Positions 36,261-44,308 of a stretch of 64,000 nucleotides of DNA are shown here, in pieces. Below the pieces are notes generated by a model. That model searched no databases, had not been told where the DNA came from, and saw nothing but the letters and a program-made list of their open reading frames with translations. The position numbers and the translations under genes were made by a program. The stretch comes from an uncultured Clostridia bacterium. GTDB taxonomy: Bacteria; Bacillota; Clostridia; Oscillospirales; Ruminococcaceae. The first letter of the stretch is position 1, and each line of letters opens with the position of its first letter. The DNA lies in the NCBI GenBank assembly GCA_944386805.1, contig CALXCO010000007.1, positions 23,708-87,707 of the forward strand. The letters run 5' to 3'.

Positions 36261-37004
36261 TTATCCTTTGGCAATCAGATTCTGATATTCCGCGCGGAGT
36301 TTTTTACCGCACTGGAGGACCGAAGCCCTTGCCAGCACTTCCAGCACGTCCAGACACCCGTTCACCTGGTAATCTCTTTTAATGAGTGACAGCTCGGTGC
36401 ATCCAAGGATGCAGACCTCACATCCAGCCGTTTTGAGGCTGTTGACCACCCGATCAAATCGTTCCATCTCGACCGGCTTGCCAGCCTTGACATTCTGATA
36501 GATCAGGTGCATAACCGACTGTTGGCCTTCCTGGTCGGGAATTTCCCAGGCAATACCGGCTTTTTGCAGCTCCGTCTGGAATAAACCAGTCTGTACCGTC
36601 CCACTGGTTGCAAGGATACCGGCTTTTTTGACGCCGGATTCCTTCAGCAGTTTTGCAGTTTCCCGAACTGCGTGAATCCACGGAATCCCACATTCGGGTG
36701 CAACTTCATCATAAAAGCAGTGGGAGGTGACACAGGTCACTGCAAAGCGGGTAGCGCCGGTCAGTTCCAGCGTTTTAGCCGCCTGACGCAGAACCGGCAC
36801 CGGGCTTTCGCTGGATTTGCCCAGCAGGAAAGCTGTTCGGTCGGGGATTGTCGGGATATTGAGCAGGATGGTCGGGAGATGCTGCTGGTCCACATCTGCG
36901 TCAGTCATCGAGACGATCAGACGCTGGAAATAGGCAGAAGCCATCGGGCCCATCCCGCCGATAATTCCCAGAACTTCCGGGTTATCAGAAAAGAGTTTGC
37001 TCAT
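36261..37004 (-). CDS. Aspartate racemase (Asp/Glu racemase family)
   Basis: 247 residues. Two-domain cofactor-free racemase with N-terminal IIGGMGPMASAYF, first catalytic Cys in AVTCVTSHCFYD and second in CILGCTELSLI. Interconverts L- and D-aspartate (or glutamate). The start overlaps the stop of the D-Asp-ligase-like gene by four bases (ATGA), so they are translationally coupled. Likely supplies D-Asp to that ligase. Confidence 0.85.
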   Translation of the reverse strand: MSKLFSDNPEVLGIIGGMGPMASAYFQRLIVSMTDADVDQQHLPTILLNIPTIPDRTAFLLGKSSESPVPVLRQAAKTLELTGATRFAVTCVTSHCFYDEVAPECGIPWIHAVRETAKLLKESGVKKAGILATSGTVQTGLFQTELQKAGIAWEIPDQEGQQSVMHLIYQNVKAGKPVEMERFDRVVNSLKTAGCEVCILGCTELSLIKRDYQVNGCLDVLEVLARASVLQCGKKLRAEYQNLIAKG

Positions 37005-38236
37005 TCGTGCAGTCCTTTATTACCGAAATATTTTTTATATTTTTTGACATAGTTGAGCTGGTTTTTCAGCAGGTAGATACGCCGTTTGATACTCATATCC
37101 GGTTCATAACGGAAAGAGTGGACAAACAGATGGTCATGAATCAGATCTTTTGCCTGCTGTTTAAGCGCTTCATCTTTGACATACTTAAAGATGATCTTTT
37201 TGGGGATGATGCTCCACAGCGCCTGTTCTTCTGCAATGACACAGCCCATCGGCTGGTTGAGAATCAGGTCGTTGACCAGGAAGGTTGCGAGGTTATAGCC
37301 GGCCGCCGTGACAAAGAAACTGGAGCGGCCCTGACGCAGGTTCATTTCAAACAGTTTGTACTTGCCGTCACGCGGGTCGAGCTTCATATCAAAGTTGGCA
37401 AATCCCTTGTAACCGATGTCTTCCAGAAATTCCTTCATCTGCGCCGACAGTTTATGGTCGACGGTATTGATAATGGCGGCATAACTGCCGATACCTTCCG
37501 GCGAGTGTTCTTCCAGAAGGGCATGTCCCAGCGCAATCAGCTTAACCTTGCCGTCTTTGCCGCAGTAGCAGTTCATGACCCGCATCTGGGCATCTTCGCC
37601 GGGGATGTACTCCTGCAAAATCAGGTGATCCTGATAGCTGGAGCCGTAGATTGCCGCGAGGATTGCATCGAATTCTTCCTTATTATTGGCCAGAAAGACC
37701 TTTTTCTTGTGCGGGAAGGAGCAGTTCCAGTAGGCGACCGAGTTGGACGGCTTAATGATGCAGGGAAAATCAAACGGGAGGACGATATCCTTGTAATTTT
37801 CAGCCGTGCAGGTTGTCGTCTTCGGGAACAAGAAACCATGTTCACTGCAAACCTTGTAAAAGCTTTCCTTGATGGAAAGCTTCATCAGCAGCGGTTCATC
37901 GATGCAGTTGAAGACATAATAATCTCTGAGCTTGTCCTGATTGCGGACCAGCAATTTGATGTAGTTGTCACCGCAGGGGACAAGCAGCAGCTGTTTGCCG
38001 TTTTGATGTTCCTCTGCGAATTTGATCAGAGTTTTGACAAAAACTTCGTCGTTTTCCAGATCGGGTTCAGTAACAGCGACTTTGACAATTTTCGAGTCAG
38101 AGGTAGCGCCGAGCGCTTTTTTGGCGATGGCGTAAGAGGTTACGCCGTATTGACCATACGCTTCATGGAAGGAGCGTGCCATGCCGTAAACATTGACATC
38201 GCTGCCCAGAAGCACCGGGATAAAGGGTGCGGACAT
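37001..38236 (-). CDS. D-aspartate ligase-like ATP-grasp protein (Aslfm family)
   Basis: 411 residues. The opening FIPVLLGSDVNVYGMARSFH closely resembles what is known for the Enterococcus faecium D-aspartate ligase. ATP-grasp elements: SIKESFYKVCSEHGFLFP, nucleotide Lys in PCIIKPSNSV, hinge LQEYIPGEDAQMRV, metal ligands in KLFEMNLRQGRSS. The family adds D-Asp to the side-chain amine of the third stem residue of the peptidoglycan precursor. Start at 38236 follows AAAGGAA. First gene of the operon. Confidence 0.82.
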   Translation of the reverse strand: MSAPFIPVLLGSDVNVYGMARSFHEAYGQYGVTSYAIAKKALGATSDSKIVKVAVTEPDLENDEVFVKTLIKFAEEHQNGKQLLLVPCGDNYIKLLVRNQDKLRDYYVFNCIDEPLLMKLSIKESFYKVCSEHGFLFPKTTTCTAENYKDIVLPFDFPCIIKPSNSVAYWNCSFPHKKKVFLANNKEEFDAILAAIYGSSYQDHLILQEYIPGEDAQMRVMNCYCGKDGKVKLIALGHALLEEHSPEGIGSYAAIINTVDHKLSAQMKEFLEDIGYKGFANFDMKLDPRDGKYKLFEMNLRQGRSSFFVTAAGYNLATFLVNDLILNQPMGCVIAEEQALWSIIPKKIIFKYVKDEALKQQAKDLIHDHLFVHSFRYEPDMSIKRRIYLLKNQLNYVKKYKKYFGNKGLHE

Positions 38237-38301
38237 GAAGTCTCTTCCTTTCGTTTCGATAATAAACGGACACACGAGTTGACATATATCCAATAATCTT
38301 T

Positions 38302-38330
38302 ATTATACTATCCTTCTATGGAAATTACAA
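38302..38330 (-). promoter_or_regulatory. Promoter of the D-Asp operon
   Basis: Minus strand TTGTAA (38325-38330), 17-base spacer, TATAAT (38302-38307). Confidence 0.7.
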
Positions 38331-38339
38331 GTTATTTTT

Positions 38340-38660
38340 CAGTGGGGTTTGTGGATGTTTTGTGAAGGTGAGATATTTGCTTTGAATGTTACTTTCACAG
38401 GAGTGACCAAAGAGCTCTGCATGGTTAGCCTGGCTAACTATGACTCCAGCAAGCCTTTAAAAAGGCTTAACCTAAACTTATATATCACCACCAACCCCAT
38501 TGAGTACATAAAATTGGTTCACAACCTGCGGATCGCAGCTTTGCGCTCATGTGAACAGATTGTGCGTACGCTCTTTTTACGTTTGAGCGTGGAAGCAAGG
38601 TTGGGTTGCTGAGCACAGGAGGCATGAACGAGTCCCGGCAAACAGGCAGCGCGGGCTCCG
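38340..38660. other. Unexplained intergenic segment with small palindromes
   Basis: About 320 bases between divergent genes with no convincing gene. It holds a perfect palindrome GTTAGC-CTG-GCTAAC near 38425, AAGCCTTT-AA-AAAGGCTT near 38452-38469, and ACGCTC/GAGCGT arms near 38570-38590. A frame at 38349-38612 has no ribosome site or recognisable protein. May be a repeat element, RNA or remnant. Confidence 0.3.
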
Positions 38661-38789
38661 CGCTTGCGGAAATTGCGATTGTATGGTATCATAATCTGGG
38701 ATAGAACCGAAAGAGAGAAAAAATTTTTTGGTGGTCGCCCATGCAGTTGTGTACCGACGTGCACAGATGCAGAAAGGAATTCAGAAAAA

Positions 38790-39080
38790 ATGACGCTTTT
38801 ATGTAAATGTTTGCTGACGTATCTCCTGATTATGAACCTGCTGGCCTTTATACTGTGCGGGCTGGACAAGTGGAAAGCAAAGCGGGGATACTGGCGGGTT
38901 CCTGAGCGGGTGCTGTTCGGGCTGTCGTTCTTAGGCGGCGGAGCTGCGTTCTGGCTGGGGATGAGACTGTTCCGGCATAAGACAAGGCATTTATCCTTTC
39001 GGATACTGATACCGTTGTCGGTTGTGCTGTGGATTGGCGTGATTGTCTGGCTGGCGATGAAGGGAGTATTGATCGCATGA
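38790..39080 (+). CDS. DUF1294 small membrane protein
   Basis: 96 residues with three hydrophobic helices and the DUF1294 pattern NLLAFILCGLDKWKA, RVPERVLFGLSFLGG and FRHKTRH. Function of the family is unknown. ATG at 38790 with AAAGGA upstream; a possible promoter TTGCGG-17-TATCAT lies at 38664-38692. Its stop overlaps the next start (ATGA). Confidence 0.85.
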   Translation: MTLLCKCLLTYLLIMNLLAFILCGLDKWKAKRGYWRVPERVLFGLSFLGGGAAFWLGMRLFRHKTRHLSFRILIPLSVVLWIGVIVWLAMKGVLIA

Positions 39081-40786
39081 GTGAGCTGAAATATCTGCCG
39101 GTGACGGATGAACTGTTTCCGTTGCTGGGGAAGGTATATGCCCAGGCGTGGAAGGGAGCGAACAGCTTTTTTTCCACTCCGGGTTATCTGAAAAAGCAGA
39201 CGCCTGAAAAAAAGGCCGAGCGGTTTAAAAAACAGTTTAAGCGGGAAAAGAATCTGAACTTTTACCTTGTGATGCTGGACAACCAGCCGATTGGAATGTA
39301 TTCGACCAGCCTGTATCCGGATGGAAGCGGCGAACTGCGCAAGATCTATCTGCTGCCTGCCTACTGCGGCAAAGGATACGGGATGGAAGTCCTGCTGCAC
39401 ATTCTCTGGGAGAACCGGGAACGGGACCGAATGTTTTTGTGGGTACTGGGGCCGAATGAACGGGCACTGCGTTTTTTTGCCAAATGTGGATTCGTCGCGA
39501 CCGGTGAGCAGCAGGATGTCGCGCCGGAAATCGGCCTGATTGAATATAAAATGCTGCTGGAAGGACCGCTGGACGTCCGGGCAGCAGTAATCCGCAGCCT
39601 GCTGCGCAGTGAGCGGAAGGCACATGAGTCGCTGCTGAGCGATATGCTTGCCCACAATAATAAACCACAGGCTCCTGAACAGTCACTGCCTGTCGCTGCT
39701 TCGGCGGAGGTAACGCTTGCCCAGACTGATCAGCTACTTGCCGACTGGCTGAAGACGCTGTGTACAGCGGATGGGATTGCCGGAGAGGAAGACGATGTGT
39801 CTGCCGCGGCTGCCGGCCTGCTCAGGGAGTATACCGACGACGTGACGATTGACCGCAGCCGGAACGTGATTGCGCGGATACAGAAGGCAAAGCCGGGTCA
39901 GCCGGAGATTTTGCTGGATGCGCATCTGGACGAAGTCGGGATGCTGGTCAAAAAGATTGAGGATAACGGTTTTGTCCGGGTGACACGGGATGGCGGCATC
40001 GATACCCGGCAGCTGCTTTGCCAGGAGGTTGTGCTCCACGGTACTCGTCGGATTCGTGGGGTTGTCGTCCTGCCGGCTGAAAGCGGCAAAATTCCGGATT
40101 CGAATGACCTGCTGATTGATACCGGCTATACAAAAGAACAACTGGAGGAGATTCTCTCTCCGGGTGATATGATTACCGCAGCCGGACGGTTTACCCGGCT
40201 TTCGGGACATCAGCTCAGCAGCAAGGCACTGGATGACCGTTCCTGTGCAGCTGCAATCCTGTATGCGCTTGAATTGACAAGGGGAGAGGAACTTCCCTGT
40301 GGTGTGACGGTCGTCTTTTCGGCACAGGAAGAGATCGGCGGACATGGCGCGGCTGCTGCGGCCTTTACGCTGCACCCCGATCAGGCGCTGGTCAGCGACG
40401 TCAGCTTTGCCTGGACGCCGGACGCTGACCGTAACGAATGCGGGCTGATCGATAAAGGCGGCATGATTGGAATTGCACCGGTGCTCGACCGGAAGATCAC
40501 CGACCAGCTGCGGACACTTGCCGCCGGAAAGGGAATCCCTTTCCAGCTGGAGGTGATGGGCGGTTCGACCGGTACCAATGCCGACCGGATTTTCTCGACT
40601 GGCGGCGGGATTCCGACTGCGCTGATTTCGCTGCCGCAAAAATACATGCACTCACCGGTTGAGGTGGTTTCGACACAGGATATAGCGGCGGTTGGCCGGT
40701 TGATGGCGGAATATCTGCGCCAGCCGGCTGGAAAAGCTGCCGGCGTGAAGGAAGGAGCTGAGTCGGATGAAACTGTCACATCTTGA
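39077..40786 (+). CDS. Fusion of GNAT acetyltransferase and M42 aminopeptidase
   Basis: 569 residues. Residues 1-170 are a GNAT domain with acetyl-CoA loop LPAYCGKGYGMEVLLH and the NERALRFFAKCGF helix. After a linker, residues about 217-555 are an M42 (glutamyl-aminopeptidase/TET) domain with all metal and catalytic residues: His in LDAHLDEVGML, Asp in SKALDDRSCAA, Glu pair in VFSAQEEIGGHG, Asp in LVSDVSFAW, His in KYMHSPVEVV. The frame is continuous with one start at 39077, four bases overlapping the DUF1294 stop. Such a fusion is unusual. Confidence 0.85.
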   Translation: MSELKYLPVTDELFPLLGKVYAQAWKGANSFFSTPGYLKKQTPEKKAERFKKQFKREKNLNFYLVMLDNQPIGMYSTSLYPDGSGELRKIYLLPAYCGKGYGMEVLLHILWENRERDRMFLWVLGPNERALRFFAKCGFVATGEQQDVAPEIGLIEYKMLLEGPLDVRAAVIRSLLRSERKAHESLLSDMLAHNNKPQAPEQSLPVAASAEVTLAQTDQLLADWLKTLCTADGIAGEEDDVSAAAAGLLREYTDDVTIDRSRNVIARIQKAKPGQPEILLDAHLDEVGMLVKKIEDNGFVRVTRDGGIDTRQLLCQEVVLHGTRRIRGVVVLPAESGKIPDSNDLLIDTGYTKEQLEEILSPGDMITAAGRFTRLSGHQLSSKALDDRSCAAAILYALELTRGEELPCGVTVVFSAQEEIGGHGAAAAAFTLHPDQALVSDVSFAWTPDADRNECGLIDKGGMIGIAPVLDRKITDQLRTLAAGKGIPFQLEVMGGSTGTNADRIFSTGGGIPTALISLPQKYMHSPVEVVSTQDIAAVGRLMAEYLRQPAGKAAGVKEGAESDETVTS

Positions 40787-41774
40787 CCGACTGTCGGGAA
40801 TCAGTGGGATTTCCGGGGATGAATCGGCGGTAGCAGAAGCGATTATCCGCAAGATTGACGGGTATGCCCGTTGGGAACGGGACCCGGTCGGGACGTTGTT
40901 TGTTTATAAAGAGGGAAAAGAGCGGCGCAAAGAGCCGATGCTGGTCATGACGCATATGGACGAACCGGGACTGCTCATCTCCCATATTACCGATGAAGGG
41001 TATCTGCGGTTTGTCACAGTCGGCGAGATTGACAGCCGTGTTTTGCCAGGACGGCAGGTCGCCGTCGGCGAAAATGCAGTTCCCGGCGTCATTAGCTGCA
41101 AGGCGATTCATCAGACGACCAGAGAAGAACGGGAAAAACCGATTGTTCCGGACAAGCTGCTGATCGATATAGGAGCAGCCAGCCGGGAAGAAGCGGAAAA
41201 ACTGATTAAAATAGGAGACAGTGCGGTATTTCTGTCTGACTTTGAACGGCTGGGCGGCCGTCGTGTCAAAGGCAAGGCCTTAGATGCACGGATGGGCTGT
41301 GCAATCTTAATCAGCCTGATTCGTGCCGACCTGCCCTATGATACCGTATTTGCCTTTACGACCCGTCATCACGCAGGCGGCGGAGAATCATTCGCCGCTT
41401 TCAGCGTCAAACCGGCCAAGGCCGTTGTGATCGGTGGCATTGCGGCGGATGACCTGCCGGGTGGAAAAGGAGACTGTGCGCTCGGAAAAGGTGGTGTACT
41501 GCCGCTGATCGAGCGTGGAACGGTCTATGACCGGACATTTGCCGCTGAGGTCATCTCCACTGCGGCTGCAAAAGCAATCCCACTTCAGACAGGCTGTGTG
41601 CTGACAGGGACGACCGGAACCGGACTGGTTCATCACAGCCGTGGCGGTGTTCCGAGCGTATTTCTGGGGCTGCCCTGCCGGTATATCGGCAGTCCGGCGG
41701 TTGTCGCAGATGAAGCGGACATGGAAGCTGTCGAAGTGCTGACGATGGCGCTGATTGAACAGCCGGCTGAATAA
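40767..41774 (+). CDS. M42 family protein with degraded active site
   Basis: 335 residues, full M42 length. First metal His kept (VMTHMDEPGLL) and bridging Asp kept (KALDARMG), but the catalytic Glu pair is replaced (FTTRHHAGGGE), the next Asp ligand is not evident (VVIGGIAADD), and the final His is Gly (RYIGSPAVV). So probably inactive as a peptidase. Overlaps the intact M42 fusion by 20 bases and may form a mixed TET-like complex with it; AAGGAGG upstream. Confidence 0.82.
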   Translation: MKLSHLDRLSGISGISGDESAVAEAIIRKIDGYARWERDPVGTLFVYKEGKERRKEPMLVMTHMDEPGLLISHITDEGYLRFVTVGEIDSRVLPGRQVAVGENAVPGVISCKAIHQTTREEREKPIVPDKLLIDIGAASREEAEKLIKIGDSAVFLSDFERLGGRRVKGKALDARMGCAILISLIRADLPYDTVFAFTTRHHAGGGESFAAFSVKPAKAVVIGGIAADDLPGGKGDCALGKGGVLPLIERGTVYDRTFAAEVISTAAAKAIPLQTGCVLTGTTGTGLVHHSRGGVPSVFLGLPCRYIGSPAVVADEADMEAVEVLTMALIEQPAE

Positions 41775-41807
41775 ACAGAAAAACCATAATGACAGGAGGT
41801 TATCGGA

Positions 41808-42059
41808 ATGTTGGAATACCGGTATGATACCCAGCTTTTAATTGACGGAAAGAATCTGGATGAAGACGCAGTGCACGATTATATCATCGCGCACTTTAAA
41901 GGCGACTGCCTTCTGGCGATCGGCGACGAAGACACGCTGAAAATCCATTTCCATACCAACGAACCCTGGCAGGTACTGGAATACTGCGCGACGCTGGGCG
42001 AAATTTACGATATCGTGGTGGAAGACATGGACCGTCAGGCGCGAGGCCTGAAAGGTTAA
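41808..42059 (+). CDS. Stand-alone DAK/FakA C-terminal-like domain protein
   Basis: 83 residues. The pattern YDTQLLIDG, GDCLLAIGDEDTLKIHFHTN and VLEYCATLGEIYDIVVEDM matches the C-terminal DhaK/DegV-related region of the FakA (YloV) fatty-acid kinase, but here it is alone. AGGAGG precedes the ATG. Full FakA has N-terminal DhaL; no such domain is encoded here. A scaffold or ligand-binding role is possible. Confidence 0.72.
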   Translation: MLEYRYDTQLLIDGKNLDEDAVHDYIIAHFKGDCLLAIGDEDTLKIHFHTNEPWQVLEYCATLGEIYDIVVEDMDRQARGLKG

Positions 42060-42099
42060 TTGCCAGAAAATCAAAAATCAGAAAGCAGGAACAGATAGA

Positions 42100-43371
42100 A
42101 TGAATAACGACCTTACCGAATTTTTTGATCTGCCCGCCGGACTGCTCCAGCAGGCAGAGGAATGTGAACAGCTGATCAAGCCGATTTTTGAGCGGATTGA
42201 CGGAATCGCCGCCTATGACGAAGCAAAAGTGCTGGCGGCATTTGGACGGCATAAAATCTCCGCTGCCCACCTGACCGGTTCCAACGGATACGGTTATGAC
42301 GACCTTGGCCGGGATACGTTGGACAAGGTATTCGCCGACGTAATGGGAACAGAAGACGCCCTTGTCCGGCATACCTTTGTTTCGGGAACCCATGCACTGA
42401 CCGTTGCGCTGTTTGGTGTCCTGCGGACTGGCGACCGGATGGTTGCGGTGACCGGTGCGCCGTATGACACGCTGGAAGAGGTCATCGGACTGCGTGGGGA
42501 AGGAAATGGTTCTCTGCGGGACTTTGGGGTCAGCTACGATCAGGTCGATCTTCTGCCGGACGGTACGCCCGACTATGACGGAATCAAAAAAGCGGTCAAA
42601 GGCGCAAAACTCGCCCATATCCAGCGCAGCCGCGGATATGCGACCCGTCCGTCGCTGACCGTTGAGACAATCGGAAAGATTGTCGCGGCGATCAAGGAAG
42701 TCAGCCCGGAGACGATTGTGTTTGTCGACAACTGCTACGGCGAATTTGTCGAGCGTCAGGAGCCGTCGGCGGTCGGCGCCGATCTGTTGGTCGGTTCGCT
42801 AATTAAAAACGCCGGCGGCGGGATTGCCGAGACCGGTGGTTATATTGCAGGGCGGCACGATCTGGTTGAACTGTGTGGTTACCGTCTGACCTCACCGGGT
42901 ATCGGACGGGAAGCCGGATGTTCGCTGAACCAGAACCGGCCGATGTATCTGGGACTGTTTTATGCTCCGTCGGTTACGGCAAGTGCCATCAAGACGTCGG
43001 TCTTCGCGTCAGCACTGTTTGAAAAACTCGGCTACAATGTCAGCCCGCGCTATGATGAACCACGTACCGACCTGATTTTGCAGCTGGTTCTGGGCAGTCG
43101 GGAAAAGATGTGCGCCTTCTGCACCGGCATCCAGCACGGTTCGCCGATCGACTCGCATGTCACGCCGGTTCCGTGGGCAATGCCCGGCTACAATGACGAG
43201 GTTATCATGGCAGCTGGTGCCTTTACACTTGGTTCGTCGATTGAGCTTTCGGCGGATGGTCCGATGCGGGAGCCGTACGCTGTCTGGATGCAGGGCGGCC
43301 TGACCTGGAACACCGGCAAAATTGGTGTACTGCTGGCGGCGGCTGAATGTCTGAAAGAGGGGAACGCGTAA
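42100..43371 (+). CDS. PLP enzyme of the methionine gamma-lyase/aluminium-resistance family
   Basis: 423 residues, fold type I PLP enzyme. PLP-loop VSGTHALTVALFGVLRTGD, Asp in IVFVDNCYGEFVE, Schiff-base Lys in LVGSLIKNAGGG. The family (PF06838) is annotated from a gene giving aluminium resistance; the reaction is probably a C-S lyase type. Its stop overlaps the nudC start (TAATG). Confidence 0.88.
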   Translation: MNNDLTEFFDLPAGLLQQAEECEQLIKPIFERIDGIAAYDEAKVLAAFGRHKISAAHLTGSNGYGYDDLGRDTLDKVFADVMGTEDALVRHTFVSGTHALTVALFGVLRTGDRMVAVTGAPYDTLEEVIGLRGEGNGSLRDFGVSYDQVDLLPDGTPDYDGIKKAVKGAKLAHIQRSRGYATRPSLTVETIGKIVAAIKEVSPETIVFVDNCYGEFVERQEPSAVGADLLVGSLIKNAGGGIAETGGYIAGRHDLVELCGYRLTSPGIGREAGCSLNQNRPMYLGLFYAPSVTASAIKTSVFASALFEKLGYNVSPRYDEPRTDLILQLVLGSREKMCAFCTGIQHGSPIDSHVTPVPWAMPGYNDEVIMAAGAFTLGSSIELSADGPMREPYAVWMQGGLTWNTGKIGVLLAAAECLKEGNA

Positions 43372-44204
43372 TGGTACAGGATATCGCGCCCCATTCGTTT
43401 GACAATGGGTATCACGATCAGAGTCCGAGCGGGAAAGATACCGTTTTTGTGACCGATGGGGAGCGGATGCTGGCGCGGCTGGAAGAGGACGGAAGCCTGT
43501 CTTTTCCGAAATATCGGGATTTTGCGGTAAAACCGGCAGTAACCCGGTATCTGTTCCGGCTGGACAATGAGAGCTGGTTTGCAGCATTGGACGTCGATGG
43601 GGTGGAATGTCCCGGATTCGAGTGGGTCCACGCCGGAAAACTCCGGGGTGCCATCCCGCATGAACGATCGTTTGCAGGGGTGACAGCGATGCAGCTGATT
43701 CGTTGGTACCGGGCAAACGTTTACTGCGGTTGTTGCGGCGAGAAGCTCTGCCCGGATGGGAAGGAACGGATGCTCCGCTGTCCGGGATGCGGCAATATGG
43801 TGTACCCGAAAATTTCGCCCTGTGTCATTGTCGGGATTACCGATGGAGACAAAATCCTGCTCACCAAATATGCCCGTGGCCGGTACAATCATTATGCGCT
43901 GGTTGCCGGGTTCTGTGAGATCGGCGAAAGCTTTGAGGAGACAGTCCGCCGTGAGGTTCGGGAAGAAGTCGGTCTGGAGGTCGACAACATCCGTTACTGG
44001 GGCAGTCAGCCCTGGTCGTTTTCTGATACATTGCTGGCGGGATTTTTCTGTGATGTCAAAGGCGACCCGACGCCCCATCTGGTCGATGGGGAACTGCGGG
44101 AAGCGACCTGGTTTTCACGGGAAGAAATCCCGGTGCATGACGACGGCGTCAGCCTGACCCGTGCACTGATCGCCGCTTTCCAGCGTGGGGACCTGTTGCC
44201 GTAG
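43371..44204 (+). CDS. nudC: NADH pyrophosphatase NudC
   Basis: 277 residues. N-terminal domain, zinc ribbon YCGCCGEKLC...CPGCGNMVYP, and a Nudix box GFCEIGESFEETV followed by REVREEVGLEV. NudC hydrolyses NADH and removes NAD caps from RNA; the SQPWSFSDTLL segment is the NudC-specific SQPWPFPxS motif in variant form. ATG at 43371 overlaps the stop of the previous gene. Confidence 0.93.
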   Translation: MVQDIAPHSFDNGYHDQSPSGKDTVFVTDGERMLARLEEDGSLSFPKYRDFAVKPAVTRYLFRLDNESWFAALDVDGVECPGFEWVHAGKLRGAIPHERSFAGVTAMQLIRWYRANVYCGCCGEKLCPDGKERMLRCPGCGNMVYPKISPCVIVGITDGDKILLTKYARGRYNHYALVAGFCEIGESFEETVRREVREEVGLEVDNIRYWGSQPWSFSDTLLAGFFCDVKGDPTPHLVDGELREATWFSREEIPVHDDGVSLTRALIAAFQRGDLLP

Positions 44205-44254
44205 GCAGGTTCGCACAGTTGACGGATTCGATCATCTGTGATTTGATACATCAG

Positions 44255-44301
44255 AAAACCAGTCCAGAGGGAAATCATCGTTTTCCTTCCGGACTGGTTT
44301 T
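44255..44301. terminator. Bidirectional terminator after nudC
   Basis: AAAACCAGTCC plus GGAAA pair with their complements in a long interrupted stem, T-runs on both strands, between convergent genes. Confidence 0.85.
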
Positions 44302-44308
44302 GCTTATT

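Noticed and set aside
37007..38296. 429-codon plus-strand frame mirroring the D-Asp-ligase-like gene
   Set aside because: Shadow; only the minus strand shows ATP-grasp motifs.
38349..38612. 87-codon frame in the unexplained intergenic segment
   Set aside because: No ribosome site, odd composition and palindromes inside; treated as noncoding.
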